A stretch of DNA of 64,000 nucleotides from Pararhizobium sp. (lineage in GTDB: Bacteria > Pseudomonadota > Alphaproteobacteria > Rhizobiales > Rhizobiaceae). Below are positions 52,686 through 60,676 of this stretch, piece after piece. How positions within the stretch are numbered: the stretch's first letter is position 1; each line of letters starts with the position of its first letter. The stretch covers positions 248,001-312,000 of the forward strand of contig JAURWE010000055.1 in assembly GCA_030655075.1 (NCBI GenBank), read 5' to 3'. The notes under the pieces are model-generated. The model ran no database searches, was not told the origin of the DNA, and worked only from the letters and a program-made list of their open reading frames with translations. The translations under genes were made by a program, and so were the position numbers.

Positions 52686-52710
52686 GGAACCAATCAACCC
52701 GAGCACCGTT
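52686..52710 (+). promoter_or_regulatory. EcfG-type general stress promoter
   Basis: GGAAC-N16-CGTT, an exact consensus match, ends 38 bases before the ATG at 52748 and about 60 bases after the tRNA-Thr gene. Confidence 0.8.
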
Positions 52711-52747
52711 GTTCCGTTACGAGCAACCTGAACCGGGAGATTGGGCC

Positions 52748-53089
52748 ATGAGCCAATATATCGATGAACGCGGGGATGTTGTGTCCTCGGATGAAACCAA
52801 CAAGGTCGAGCATGTGACCGCTACCGAAGCCCGTCAGGGGTTTTTGGGGCGGCCGGTGCTGATGGTGCTGGGCGTCAGCCTGTTTCTGGCGGCTGTCGCC
52901 TGGGCCGGGGCCGAGATGTGGGCCGAGCGCACCGACAACGATGCGGCGACACAATTGCAGACGGAAACGGCCACTGACCCTGATACGGTCACCGGCTCGG
53001 TGGACAAGCAGCCAAGCACGGAGACCAAACAGACGGCACCGATCGACCAGGATCCGACACCTGAGACGGGCACTGACACCGGAAACTGA
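52748..53089 (+). CDS. hypothetical single-pass membrane protein, stress regulon
   Basis: This 113-residue protein has a hydrophilic N-terminus, one membrane helix (about 34-54, RPVLMVLGVSLFLAAVAWAG) and a Thr/Asp/Gln-rich low-complexity tail that is probably periplasmic. No family is recognised. GGGAG precedes the ATG. The consensus stress promoter and the strong terminator after it make this a single-gene GSR transcript. Confidence 0.65.
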   Translation: MSQYIDERGDVVSSDETNKVEHVTATEARQGFLGRPVLMVLGVSLFLAAVAWAGAEMWAERTDNDAATQLQTETATDPDTVTGSVDKQPSTETKQTAPIDQDPTPETGTDTGN

Positions 53090-53145
53090 AGCATCTCGTC
53101 CGGACCGTCACAGAGGCGCAGGACACAGAGCGTTTAGGGAAATGG

Positions 53146-53184
53146 AGCCCATCGCGTGACTGAATTTCACGCGATGGGCTTTTC
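53146..53184 (+). terminator. strong hairpin terminator
   Basis: AGCCCATCGCGTGA pairs perfectly over 14 bp with TCACGCGATGGGCT around CTGAATT and is followed by TTTC. It ends the transcript of the gene at 52748-53089. Confidence 0.8.
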
Positions 53185-53260
53185 ATTTCCGGCCCCGTAT
53201 CGCGAACAACAATGCCAATACAGGCCGGAATGTCATAACCGATCCTTGGCCTGTCAATAC

Positions 53261-53293
53261 AAAAAGGCCCGCGCAACCCAATGCGCGGGCCTT
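53261..53293 (-). terminator. intrinsic terminator after the BON gene
   Basis: On the minus strand AAGGCCCGCGC pairs with GCGCGGGCCTT (11 bp) and runs into TTTTT. It lies 29 bases beyond the BON gene stop. Confidence 0.88.
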
Positions 53294-53321
53294 CCGATGT
53301 CACCTCCGATGATCGCCCAGA

Positions 53322-53621
53322 TCAGGCCCGGACCGCGACCTGTGGTTCGCGCGTATGGGTGGTGATGGAGATCTTGTTGTCGACGGCGTGCACGCCCTCG
53401 ACAGACTTAGCCACGTCTTCGGCGCGGATCATTTCATCCCGCGTGCCAACGGAGCCTGTCAGTGTCACCTCTTCCGCACTTGAAGCGAAGACCGCGACAT
53501 CGGCTGCATCGAGGCTTCCGTCTCTCGCCAATGCAGCAGCAACGCGGTCTTCAAGCGCCGCCGGGCCTATTTCAGGCCTCTCGGGAACTTCGCCGTGAAA
53601 GGTTCCGGGTTTAAAAACCAT
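53322..53621 (-). CDS. BON domain protein, 99 residues
   Basis: The central part RVAAALARDGSLDAADVAVF, then EEVTLTGSVGTRDEMIRAED and VEGVHAVDNKISI is a single BON domain, which binds phospholipid or mediates osmotic shock tolerance in OsmY-like proteins. There is no signal peptide, so it would be cytosolic. AAAGGAGAGC precedes the ATG. It is probably read with the DUF3309 gene 41 bases upstream. Confidence 0.85.
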   Translation of the reverse strand: MVFKPGTFHGEVPERPEIGPAALEDRVAAALARDGSLDAADVAVFASSAEEVTLTGSVGTRDEMIRAEDVAKSVEGVHAVDNKISITTHTREPQVAVRA

Positions 53622-53662
53622 TCTGCTCTCCTTTGATCTCGAAGGTTTCGAACCAAGCCGGA

Positions 53663-53815
53663 TCAGATCCGGCCCATCAGCATCAGCACGAGAAGAACGA
53701 CAATCAGCACGCCGACGATGCCGGAAGGGCCATAACCGAAATTGGCGGAATGGCGCCAGGTGGGGAAGGCACCGACGAGAACGAGAATGAGGATGATGAG
53801 GATGATGGTTGTCAT
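53663..53815 (-). CDS. DUF3309 small membrane protein, 50 residues
   Basis: The product MTTIILIILILVLVGAFPTW continues with RHSANFGYGPSGIVGVLIVV and ends LLVLMLMGRI, the exact DUF3309 pattern of two short helices joined by a Trp-Arg-His loop. Function unknown; homologues are widespread in alphaproteobacteria and often stress-induced. AAGGAG lies six bases before the ATG. Confidence 0.88.
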   Translation of the reverse strand: MTTIILIILILVLVGAFPTWRHSANFGYGPSGIVGVLIVVLLVLMLMGRI

Positions 53816-53856
53816 GGCGGTCTCCTTGGTTTGTTTTTTGATATGTTTATGCCTGG

Positions 53857-54108
53857 CTACGCCCGGGCCATGGCGTCACGCAGGATCGAGGCAATCTCGG
53901 CGTTCGACGCCGCCTGGATGGCAAAGGCCTCGCCCGGCTCTATGCCTGGATCTTCCTCATGGTCCGATACGGCTTCGTTCTCGTTCAGCAAGGCTTGCAG
54001 GGCATCGCGAGTTTGGGGATCGGCGGACATGATCGACAGAAGCGATACCAGCAGACGCCGGTGCGCGTTCAATCTTCCTTCAAAACTTTCAACGGGTTCT
54101 GCGTGCAT
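53857..54108 (-). CDS. hypothetical protein, 83 residues
   Basis: This small acidic helical protein begins HAEPVESFEGRLNAHRRLLV and continues SADPQTRDALQALLNENEAV. I do not recognise a family. AAGGAG lies before the ATG at 54108. A GGAAC with CCTT 16 bases downstream (minus strand, 54160 to 54136) sits at the spacing seen for the other stress genes but misses the -10 consensus by one base. It may lead the DUF3309-BON unit. Confidence 0.55.
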   Translation of the reverse strand: MHAEPVESFEGRLNAHRRLLVSLLSIMSADPQTRDALQALLNENEAVSDHEEDPGIEPGEAFAIQAASNAEIASILRDAMARA

Positions 54109-54255
54109 GCCTGCTCCTTCGAAACGCAAAGGAGAAAGGCGCCTGCGGCAAAATAGTTCCCTCAGCGCACATGAGCGGTGGAAACTCCTGTGACGCCCGG
54201 CCAATCCGGCGCGAATCGTGGTAGTTTTGGCGTGCTCACCTTGGAGGAGGACACC

Positions 54256-54474
54256 ATGAGCGCATCAAGACTGGAAATTCTGCCACATACATCCGGTTGG
54301 ATCTTCAAGTTCCAGGGCGTCGAGTCCGCGCCTTATCCAACCGAACAGCTGGCACGCAGGGCTGGGACGACAGCCGCGTTTCTTTCAGCCGTGCCAGAGC
54401 CTGCTCAAAACGAACATCAAGGCATCAGAGATGTTGCCGCCCATTTCCGAAACGATCGGACCACGGCCGCCTGA
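54256..54474 (+). CDS. small hypothetical protein, DUF2188-like
   Basis: The 72-residue product has LEILPHTSGWIFKFQGVESA followed by PYPTEQLARRAGTTAAF. The pattern of two strands, a Gly-Trp turn and a helix resembles DUF2188 proteins. The ATG at 54256 follows GGAGGAGGACACC, a very strong ribosome site. The function is unknown, and the location among stress genes is the only hint. Confidence 0.5.
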   Translation: MSASRLEILPHTSGWIFKFQGVESAPYPTEQLARRAGTTAAFLSAVPEPAQNEHQGIRDVAAHFRNDRTTAA

Positions 54475-54500
54475 CGACCAGCATGCTTTACCAATGGGCC

Positions 54501-54959
54501 TTACCAGTCGGATCTGGGCGGCGGCTGCTCGCTCGTCTGCGAGCGGGCGCCGCCCGGTTCGACGACACCTTGAAGCCCGGTTCCGGCGGCAAGCGGGTTT
54601 TGGCGCGCGGCATCCGCCAGCGAAACGACGCCGATCAGGCGCCGCTCGCGGTCAACCACCGGCAGGCGCCGGACCTGCGCATCGCCCATGCTGCGGATTA
54701 CGTCGTCCACCGCGTCGTCCTCAAAGCAATATTTGACATCTGATGACATGATCGAGCGGACCGACGCTGTATGCTCGGTTCCCTCCGCCACGGCGCGAAC
54801 GACGATGTCACGGTCAGTGACGGCGCCGATGAGCGCGCCATTCTCGCTGACGGGAAGAAACCCTAGATCCTTGTCCACCATCCGGCGGGCAACCTCCTGA
54901 AGGGTTTCATCCGGCTCGGCCATATGGACGGTTCTGGTCATGATATCTGCGATGCGCAT
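54501..54959 (-). CDS. CBS-domain protein, 152 residues
   Basis: Two CBS repeats are visible: IADIMTRTVHMAEPDETLQE with GFLPVSENGALIGAVTDRDI, then RSIMSSDVKYCFEDDAVDDV with RRLPVVDRERRLIGVVSLAD. CBS pairs bind adenosyl ligands and sense energy or ionic state. Stand-alone proteins of this type are often stress-induced. I chose the ATG at 54959, eight bases after GGAGG. A symmetric stress promoter lies 50-73 bases upstream. Confidence 0.92.
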   Translation of the reverse strand: MRIADIMTRTVHMAEPDETLQEVARRMVDKDLGFLPVSENGALIGAVTDRDIVVRAVAEGTEHTASVRSIMSSDVKYCFEDDAVDDVIRSMGDAQVRRLPVVDRERRLIGVVSLADAARQNPLAAGTGLQGVVEPGGARSQTSEQPPPRSDW

Positions 54960-55005
54960 CTGGATTTCCTCCCATTGAGCCACGTCGACAAGGCGGCATG
55001 CTACA

Positions 55006-55032
55006 GGAACCCTCGCGGTTTGCGAAGGTTCC
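55006..55032. promoter_or_regulatory. symmetric EcfG-like promoter between CBS gene and small ORF
   Basis: The segment reads GGAAC-N16-GGTT on both strands (plus 55006-55030, minus 55032-55008), being an imperfect palindrome GGAACC...GGTTCC. It could drive the CBS gene and the gene at 55140. Confidence 0.65.
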
Positions 55033-55139
55033 CTGCCTCAGTGTTTGTGCAAGAAGAAGCGCACGCTGACGGGTGTTTTTCGCCCGAAAGGACTGTGTTA
55101 TGATCGGCGTTCGTTCTTGACAGAATGAGGAGGAAACGC

Positions 55140-55358
55140 GTGCATTACACTGTGCAACTTTTCAGCTGGACGCCCCGGGAGGGCGTGCATCAGGTCGGCT
55201 CAACCTTCGAAATCGATGCGTTGAACCCAAAAAACGCGGCGATTTCCCTGCTGGGACTACGCCTTGATGAAGATGGAAACAGCAACAGGTTGGCAGCACG
55301 CGTGTGGAGTGCGGCAACGGACGCCACCGCCGAGTGCTCCTGTTACTACTACCACTAG
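55140..55358 (+). CDS. small hypothetical protein, 72 residues
   Basis: The product begins HYTVQLFSWTPREGVHQVGS and ends ATAECSCYYYH, with two Cys near the end. It has no recognised family. I chose the GTG at 55140, since the ATG at 55125 overlaps the GAGGAGG ribosome site that serves the GTG. It is divergent from the CBS gene and shares its symmetric promoter region about 110 bases upstream. Confidence 0.5.
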   Translation: MHYTVQLFSWTPREGVHQVGSTFEIDALNPKNAAISLLGLRLDEDGNSNRLAARVWSAATDATAECSCYYYH

Positions 55359-55383
55359 AGACACAGCCCGCCCCGAGGTTCTG

Positions 55384-55410
55384 CCGGGTGGAGCGTTGCG
55401 TTCCGCCCGG
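55384..55410. terminator. hairpin between small ORF and glgA
   Basis: CCGGGTGGA pairs with TCCGCCCGG (one T-G pair) around a nine-base loop. No strong T tract follows on either strand, so it is a weak candidate terminator for the two convergent genes. Confidence 0.4.
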
Positions 55411-55442
55411 GCTTTCGGCTGGCCTGAACGCCGGAGCTATAG

Positions 55443-56891
55443 TTAGGCGGCATTGGCTCTGGCCGTCAGCAGCGCCTGGTACAGCGCGTAATACTGCCCG
55501 GCACTGCGATCCCAGGAAAAATCGGCTTTCATGCCGCGCGTCTGGATTCGCGACCAGGTCTTGGGGTCTTGAAAGGCGGCCGAGACCCGGCGGATCGTCT
55601 GGCGCAGATTGGCTGAGGTGATTGGGTGGAACTGAAAGCCGGTTGCCACGCGGGCCGACACGGCCGCATCATTGGCATCGATGATGGTTTCCGACAGGCC
55701 GCCGGTGCGCGCGACGAGCGGCACGCAGCCGTAGCGAAGCGCATAAAGCTGCGTCAGGCCGCAGGGCTCGAAACGCGACGGCTGGATGATGACATCGGCG
55801 CCGCCGTGGATCATGTGTGCGGTAGCCTCGTCGTATCCAATGCGGATCCCGACCCTTCCCGGATGCAACCGCGCTGCGGCAAGAAGCGCCTCCTCGATGC
55901 CCCGATCCCCTTTTCCAAGCACGATCAAATTGCCGCTGCCGGCGATGATATCGCCGACAGCGTCAGGCAGCATGTCGGCGCCCTTCTGCCATGTCAGGCG
56001 GCTGACGACGGCGAACACCGGACCGGCCACATCCTGAAGCGCAAACTCCTGAAGCAGCCGGGCGCGGTTGTAGCTGCGCAGGCCGGTGCTTTGCTGGTGA
56101 TAGCGCCGGACCAGATGGGGATCCAGCGACGGGTTCCAGACATCGGCGTCGATGCCGTTGACGATGCCATGCAACTCCGCCAGCCGCTCGGCGAGCACGC
56201 CTCCCAGGCCCATGCCACCCTCGATGGAGACGATCTCGCGCGCATAGGTCGGGCTTACAGTCGTTATCGCCGAGGCGCTTGTCAGGCCAGCTTTCAGGAA
56301 GCTGATATCGCCGTGATACTCGAGGCAAGCGACGGAGTAGGTTTCCGGCGGCAGGCCGAGATAGGGCCAAAGGCTGCTTGGAAACTGGCCCTGAAAAGCG
56401 AGATTGTGGACGGTGAGGATGCTCGGCATTTCAATACCGGCATGGCGCATGTAGAGCGGCGTCAGAGCCGATTGCCAATCGTGAACATGAACGGCATCGG
56501 GGCGCCAATCGGCCAGCAAGCCGCCGGCGATCTGTGCCCCGACAAAAGACAGAACCTGAAAGCGCTTCCAGTTGTCGGCATGGTCGCGGCCGCTGGCGTC
56601 GGCGTAGGGGCCACCCGGCCGGTCGTAAAGGCCGGGCAGATCGAGGACAAGAAGATCGTGTCCGTCGCAGGTGAAGCGCAGGAGCCGGCCTCTCTCGGCA
56701 AATAGATCATCGAAATGGAAAAGGGTCTCTGCATCGATGGCATGGGCCATCACATCAGGATAGCCCGGGACGAGGGTGCGTGTCGAAACACCGAAGCGTT
56801 CCAATGCCTTGGGCAAGGAGCCCGTCACATCTGCCAAACCACCGGTTTTGATAAGAGGGAAGATTTCAGACGCTACAGAAAGTACGTTCAC
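55443..56891 (-). CDS. glgA: glycogen synthase
   Basis: This 482-residue GT5 enzyme extends glycogen from ADP-glucose. The donor-binding lysine is in LIKTGGLADVTGSLPKAL near the N-terminus, with NGIDADVWNPSLD, FAVVSRLTWQKG and the C-terminal FEPCGLTQLYALRYG. The start is a GTG at 56891 with AAGGAAG upstream. No glgB, glgC or glgP genes are adjacent. It is a solitary copy next to stress genes and may be a second glgA of the genome. Confidence 0.94.
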   Translation of the reverse strand: MNVLSVASEIFPLIKTGGLADVTGSLPKALERFGVSTRTLVPGYPDVMAHAIDAETLFHFDDLFAERGRLLRFTCDGHDLLVLDLPGLYDRPGGPYADASGRDHADNWKRFQVLSFVGAQIAGGLLADWRPDAVHVHDWQSALTPLYMRHAGIEMPSILTVHNLAFQGQFPSSLWPYLGLPPETYSVACLEYHGDISFLKAGLTSASAITTVSPTYAREIVSIEGGMGLGGVLAERLAELHGIVNGIDADVWNPSLDPHLVRRYHQQSTGLRSYNRARLLQEFALQDVAGPVFAVVSRLTWQKGADMLPDAVGDIIAGSGNLIVLGKGDRGIEEALLAAARLHPGRVGIRIGYDEATAHMIHGGADVIIQPSRFEPCGLTQLYALRYGCVPLVARTGGLSETIIDANDAAVSARVATGFQFHPITSANLRQTIRRVSAAFQDPKTWSRIQTRGMKADFSWDRSAGQYYALYQALLTARANAA

Positions 56892-57018
56892 CAGGCCGCT
56901 TCCTTGTCTTTGCCGTCATCCCTCCCTGACCCGGCACCGCAAAGCCTACTGCCTTCCGCCCGCAAAAGGAATATGATGCGGCCGGGCTCCCGGACAATAT
57001 TGCGGCTGGAGAGGACGG

Positions 57019-57252
57019 CTACGATTGAGCCGCTGAAACGCGCTTTTTGCGTTTCGCTGCCGGCTCAGCGGCGGCGGATATTTCGCCTTTATCGGCTGGA
57101 TTGAGATCGGGCACGGGGGCGGGTGCCGTTTCACCAAGCTCGGAGATCGCCTGAAGCCAGTGGTCAGCGTCTTTTCCGGGCGGATGCCCCTCCGCTTCCC
57201 AGATGGCGTAAGCCCGCTTTTTCAGCACCTCTTGATGATCGGTCTGTTGCAT
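57019..57252 (-). CDS. DUF2934 domain protein, copy 2
   Basis: This 77-residue protein has LKKRAYAIWEAEGHPPGKDA followed by DHWLQAI, the DUF2934 signature, and a Lys/Ala-rich tail. AAGGAGG lies five bases before the ATG. It is the same length as copy 1 at 26692-26925 and shares the same promoter variant, while the two C-terminal tails differ. Confidence 0.85.
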   Translation of the reverse strand: MQQTDHQEVLKKRAYAIWEAEGHPPGKDADHWLQAISELGETAPAPVPDLNPADKGEISAAAEPAAKRKKRVSAAQS

Positions 57253-57281
57253 TGCAGCCTCCTTGTTGAAACCTGCGACAT

Positions 57282-57306
57282 AACCAGCAGCGTACCGTTT
57301 GGTTCC
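57282..57306 (-). promoter_or_regulatory. EcfG-type general stress promoter for DUF2934 copy 2
   Basis: On the minus strand GGAAC-N16-GGTT is the same variant as at 26949-26973. The -10 element lies 30 bases before the start codon. Confidence 0.7.
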
Positions 57307-57332
57307 GCTGTGACAGCAACTCCATAAGACGC

Positions 57333-58508
57333 TCAAACGGGCGTTTTGACCAGTACTGCCGGCGATGTTGCGGTGACCTGCTGCACCGGTTCGGAGGACA
57401 CTTCGTGCAGCCATTCGCGCCAGATCGCCACAATGAGCGCCATCAGCACCGGCCCGACGAACAGGCCGAGGAAGCCCATGGTCTTGACGCCGCCGACGAG
57501 CCCGAAGAAGGTCGGCAGAAATGGCAGCTTGATCGGCCCGCCAACGAGGCGCGGCCGCAGGGTCTTGTCGACGATGAAGAGCTCGACGGCCCCCCAGACA
57601 AACAGGGCGACGCCTGCAAACAGCGAGCCGCTGGCCACCAGATAGATGGAGACCAGCGTAAAGGAGAGCGGCGCGCCGCCCGGTACCAGCGCCATGAAAC
57701 CGGTGATGATGCCGAGCGTGACCGGCGACGGCACGCCGGCGATCCAGTAGGCAATACCCAGAACAATGCCCTCACCGATGGCGATGACGCCCATTCCGGT
57801 TACGGTGGAGCTGATCGTCAGCGGCACGATGCGCGAGACGCGCTCCCAGCGCATCGGCAGGATCCGCTCGCCGAACTTGTCGATCTGGGCCACGAACTTC
57901 TCGCCGTCGCGATAAACGAAGAACAGCGAGATGAGCATGAACAGGAGCGTGAGAACGAAGCGGAAAGCACCGCTGCCAGCCGCGATGACATAATAGTAGA
58001 TGGTGGCGATGTTGGAACCGCTGACGAGCTGAACCAGCTCTCCGAGCGCACCCGGATGGCCGATATATTTGTCCCAAAGCTCGGTCAGAGAGGTGCTGAC
58101 AACCGGGAGTGCCACGACCCATTGCGGAACGGATGCGCCGTTCGAATTGGTTTCGACCACCCAGGTGATCCAGGTGCGGACTTCGTCGATGGCATAGGCG
58201 ATGGCCAGCGAGATCGGGATAATGAGGAAAGAGATGACGGCGATGATGGCGATCGTTGCCGCAATCGTGTTGTTGCCGTTCACGGAGACGCGGAGCCGGC
58301 GGTAGAAGGGCCAGGTGGCAAAGCCGATGACAAGGGCTGCCAGAACCGGAACGAGAAAGCCGTGGAAGAAGTAGACGCCGGCGACCAGGATGAAGAGGAG
58401 CAGCCACCGGGCAGCCGATATGGGCAGCAGCAGTGCGGATCTTGAATTCGTCGCGGGCCCGAAAAACCTCTGCTCGGCCGACGGGTCCGCCTTCTTCCGG
58501 TCACTCAC
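57333..58508 (-). CDS. AI-2E (TqsA/PerM)-family membrane protein
   Basis: About 391 residues with seven or eight helices. The family features are paired N-terminal helices (FILVAGVYFFHGFLVPVLAA), the long amphipathic central region and the C-terminal ALVPGGAPLSFTLVSIYL, DKTLRPRLVGGP and FFGLVGGVKTMGFLGLFVGP. Members export AI-2 or act as antiporters; the substrate here is unknown. The longest frame starts at 58604, but the GTG at 58508 has AGGAG upstream and starts nearer the conserved region. Confidence 0.87.
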   Translation of the reverse strand: MSDRKKADPSAEQRFFGPATNSRSALLLPISAARWLLLFILVAGVYFFHGFLVPVLAALVIGFATWPFYRRLRVSVNGNNTIAATIAIIAVISFLIIPISLAIAYAIDEVRTWITWVVETNSNGASVPQWVVALPVVSTSLTELWDKYIGHPGALGELVQLVSGSNIATIYYYVIAAGSGAFRFVLTLLFMLISLFFVYRDGEKFVAQIDKFGERILPMRWERVSRIVPLTISSTVTGMGVIAIGEGIVLGIAYWIAGVPSPVTLGIITGFMALVPGGAPLSFTLVSIYLVASGSLFAGVALFVWGAVELFIVDKTLRPRLVGGPIKLPFLPTFFGLVGGVKTMGFLGLFVGPVLMALIVAIWREWLHEVSSEPVQQVTATSPAVLVKTPV

Positions 58509-58681
58509 CTGTCTGATCTCCTCTTCGCATCTCGCGGAATTTACATCAATCGGCTCAACAAGCCAGAAGAAGTCTGGAGAAGGGTCATCAAAGCCTTCCC
58601 GCATAGTCCTTACATATCAATGTGACATCGGTTCGTCGCAAGGGCTGCCGTGCGCAAACTTGCGGTCCTCATCGCGGAATA

Positions 58682-58698
58682 TTGACGTTTACGTTAAA
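58682..58698. promoter_or_regulatory. TTGACGTTTACG motif upstream of fadD
   Basis: TTGACGTTTACGTTAAA lies 136 bases before the fadD start. Its first 12 bases are identical to the operator arm at 51431-51442. It may be a site for the same catabolic regulator, possibly LiuR-type. Confidence 0.5.
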
Positions 58699-58833
58699 GG
58701 AATATATTCGGGAATAAGCTTGAAGGCAGGCCACAATAGCATAATCTTGCTGCATGACGGAGCCCGGGAGGGGTGCTCTGTCGTCGGCGCGGCGAGAATG
58801 TGCGGGCCAGCACGCTGGAACAGGGAGAGAGAC

Positions 58834-60537
58834 ATGCAGCAGGAACCAAGAACGCAATTGTCGGGCCACGCCGCTGAAAAGCTCTGGCTGTCTTCCTATC
58901 CACCGGGAATGCCCGCCGAGATTGCGCCGCTGCCTTACAGCTCGATCGGCGACCTGTTTGAAAAAGCCTGTCAGAAACATGCCAACAAGCCGTCTTTTAC
59001 CTGCATGGGCAAGACCATCACGTTCAGCGAGCTGGACGTGCTGTCGCGCCATGTCGGCGCATGGCTGCAGTCGCGCGGACTGGAACAGGGTGACCGCGTG
59101 GCTGTCATGATGCCCAATATCCTGCAAAACCCCGTGATCATTTTCGGCATTCTTCGCGCCGGCTACACGGTGGTTAACGTCAACCCGCTTTATACGCCGC
59201 GCGAGCTCGAGCATCAGCTGAAGGATTCAGGCGCCAAGGCGATCTTTGTGCTCGAAAATTTCGCCAATACCGTGACCCAGGTTGTGGCCCGTACGGATGT
59301 CCGCCATGTCGTCGTCACAACCATGGGCGATCTGCTCGGCCTCAAGGGCCTGATCGTCAATTTCGTCGTGCGCAAGGTGAAGAAGCTGGTTCCGGCCTGG
59401 TCCCTGCCCGGCCACACCACGTTCAAGAGCGTGATGGCGCAGGGACAGAAACTGACGCTGCAGGCCCCGTCCGTTCAACCTGGAGATACGGCGTTCCTGC
59501 AATATACCGGCGGCACAACCGGCGTTTCCAAGGGTGCGACGCTGACCCATGCCAATCTTCTGTCGAACATGGCGCAGATCGAGCTGTGGCTGGAGGCAGT
59601 CTTCATCCGAAAGCAGAAGCCTGATCAGATGGTGTTCATCTGCGCACTGCCGCTCTACCATATCTTCGCTCTGACCGTGAATGCGCTGATGGGCCTCAGC
59701 CATGGCGGCCACAACGTGCTCATTCCCAATCCGCGCGACATCCCGTCTTTCGTCAAGGAACTGGCGCATTATCGCTTCCATATTTTCCCCGGGCTCAACA
59801 CGCTGTTCAACGCGCTGATGAACAATGCGGACTTCCAGAAGCTTGATTTTTCATCGATGATCCTGACGCTGGGCGGCGGCATGGCCGTGCAGCGGCCCGT
59901 GGCCGAACGCTGGCAGGCGATGACAGGCTGCCCGATTTCCGAAGGTTACGGCCTGTCCGAGACATCGCCGGTCGCTACGGCCAACCGCTTCGACACGCCG
60001 GACTTTTCCGGCACGATCGGCATGCCGCTGCCCTCGACCGACATCGAAATTCGCGACGATGACGGCAAAACGCTGCCGATCGGCGAAATCGGCGAAATCT
60101 GCATTCGCGGACCGCAGGTGATGGCCGGCTACTGGCAGCGCCCGGACGAGACTGCGAAGGCTATTTCCGAAGACGGCTTCTTCCGCTCCGGCGATATCGG
60201 CTTCATGGACGAGCGCGGTTATACCAAGATCGTCGACCGCAAGAAGGACATGATCCTGGTGTCCGGTTTCAATGTCTTCCCGAACGAGATCGAGGAAGTG
60301 GCGATGAGCCACACAGGTGTTCTCGAATGCGCTGCAATCGGCGTTCCCGACGAACACTCTGGCGAGGCGGTGAAGCTGTTCGTGGTCCGCAAGGACCCCA
60401 ACCTGACGGAAGCCGACATCAAAGCGCATTGCGCCGCCAACCTCACCAACTACAAGCGCCCGCGCTTCATCGAATTCCGCGACGAGTTGCCGAAGTCCAA
60501 CGTCGGCAAGATTTTGCGCAAGGATTTGCGGGGGTAG
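58834..60537 (+). CDS. fadD: long-chain fatty-acid CoA ligase
   Basis: This 567-residue AMP-forming enzyme activates fatty acids to acyl-CoA. It has the P-loop-like AFLQYTGGTTGVSKGATLTH, the acyl-site GYGLSETSPV, and SGDIGFMDERGYTKIVDRKK with DMILVSGFNVFPNEIEE. The catalytic lysine is in PKSNVGKILRKDL at the C-terminus. GGGAGAGAGAC precedes the ATG at 58834; the frame runs far upstream over the AI-2E gene but is not coding there. It feeds the beta-oxidation enzymes at the left end of the window. Confidence 0.94.
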   Translation: MQQEPRTQLSGHAAEKLWLSSYPPGMPAEIAPLPYSSIGDLFEKACQKHANKPSFTCMGKTITFSELDVLSRHVGAWLQSRGLEQGDRVAVMMPNILQNPVIIFGILRAGYTVVNVNPLYTPRELEHQLKDSGAKAIFVLENFANTVTQVVARTDVRHVVVTTMGDLLGLKGLIVNFVVRKVKKLVPAWSLPGHTTFKSVMAQGQKLTLQAPSVQPGDTAFLQYTGGTTGVSKGATLTHANLLSNMAQIELWLEAVFIRKQKPDQMVFICALPLYHIFALTVNALMGLSHGGHNVLIPNPRDIPSFVKELAHYRFHIFPGLNTLFNALMNNADFQKLDFSSMILTLGGGMAVQRPVAERWQAMTGCPISEGYGLSETSPVATANRFDTPDFSGTIGMPLPSTDIEIRDDDGKTLPIGEIGEICIRGPQVMAGYWQRPDETAKAISEDGFFRSGDIGFMDERGYTKIVDRKKDMILVSGFNVFPNEIEEVAMSHTGVLECAAIGVPDEHSGEAVKLFVVRKDPNLTEADIKAHCAANLTNYKRPRFIEFRDELPKSNVGKILRKDLRG

Positions 60538-60581
60538 AGCCGCAAGGCCGCACTTGTCAGGCGACGACAAAGCATCTATTT

Positions 60582-60621
60582 TAAAGGAGTGGTGACTGGA
60601 GTTTGCGCTCCAGCCACCTTT
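60582..60621 (+). repeat. long bulged hairpin after fadD
   Basis: CTGGAG/CTCCAG (6 bp), GTGG/CCAC (4 bp) and AAAG/CTTT (4 bp) stack in one hairpin with small bulges and a TTTGCG loop, about 45-84 bases after the fadD stop. It precedes the terminator at 60639 and may be an mRNA 3' structure. Confidence 0.45.
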
Positions 60622-60638
60622 GCTTACGTTTTGAATTG

Positions 60639-60676
60639 AACCCGCACGGCGATTGACCAGCTCGTGCGGGTTTTTC
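60639..60676 (+). terminator. intrinsic terminator after fadD
   Basis: AACCCGCACG pairs perfectly with CGTGCGGGTT over 10 bp and continues into TTTCTT. It ends the fadD transcript. Confidence 0.88.
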
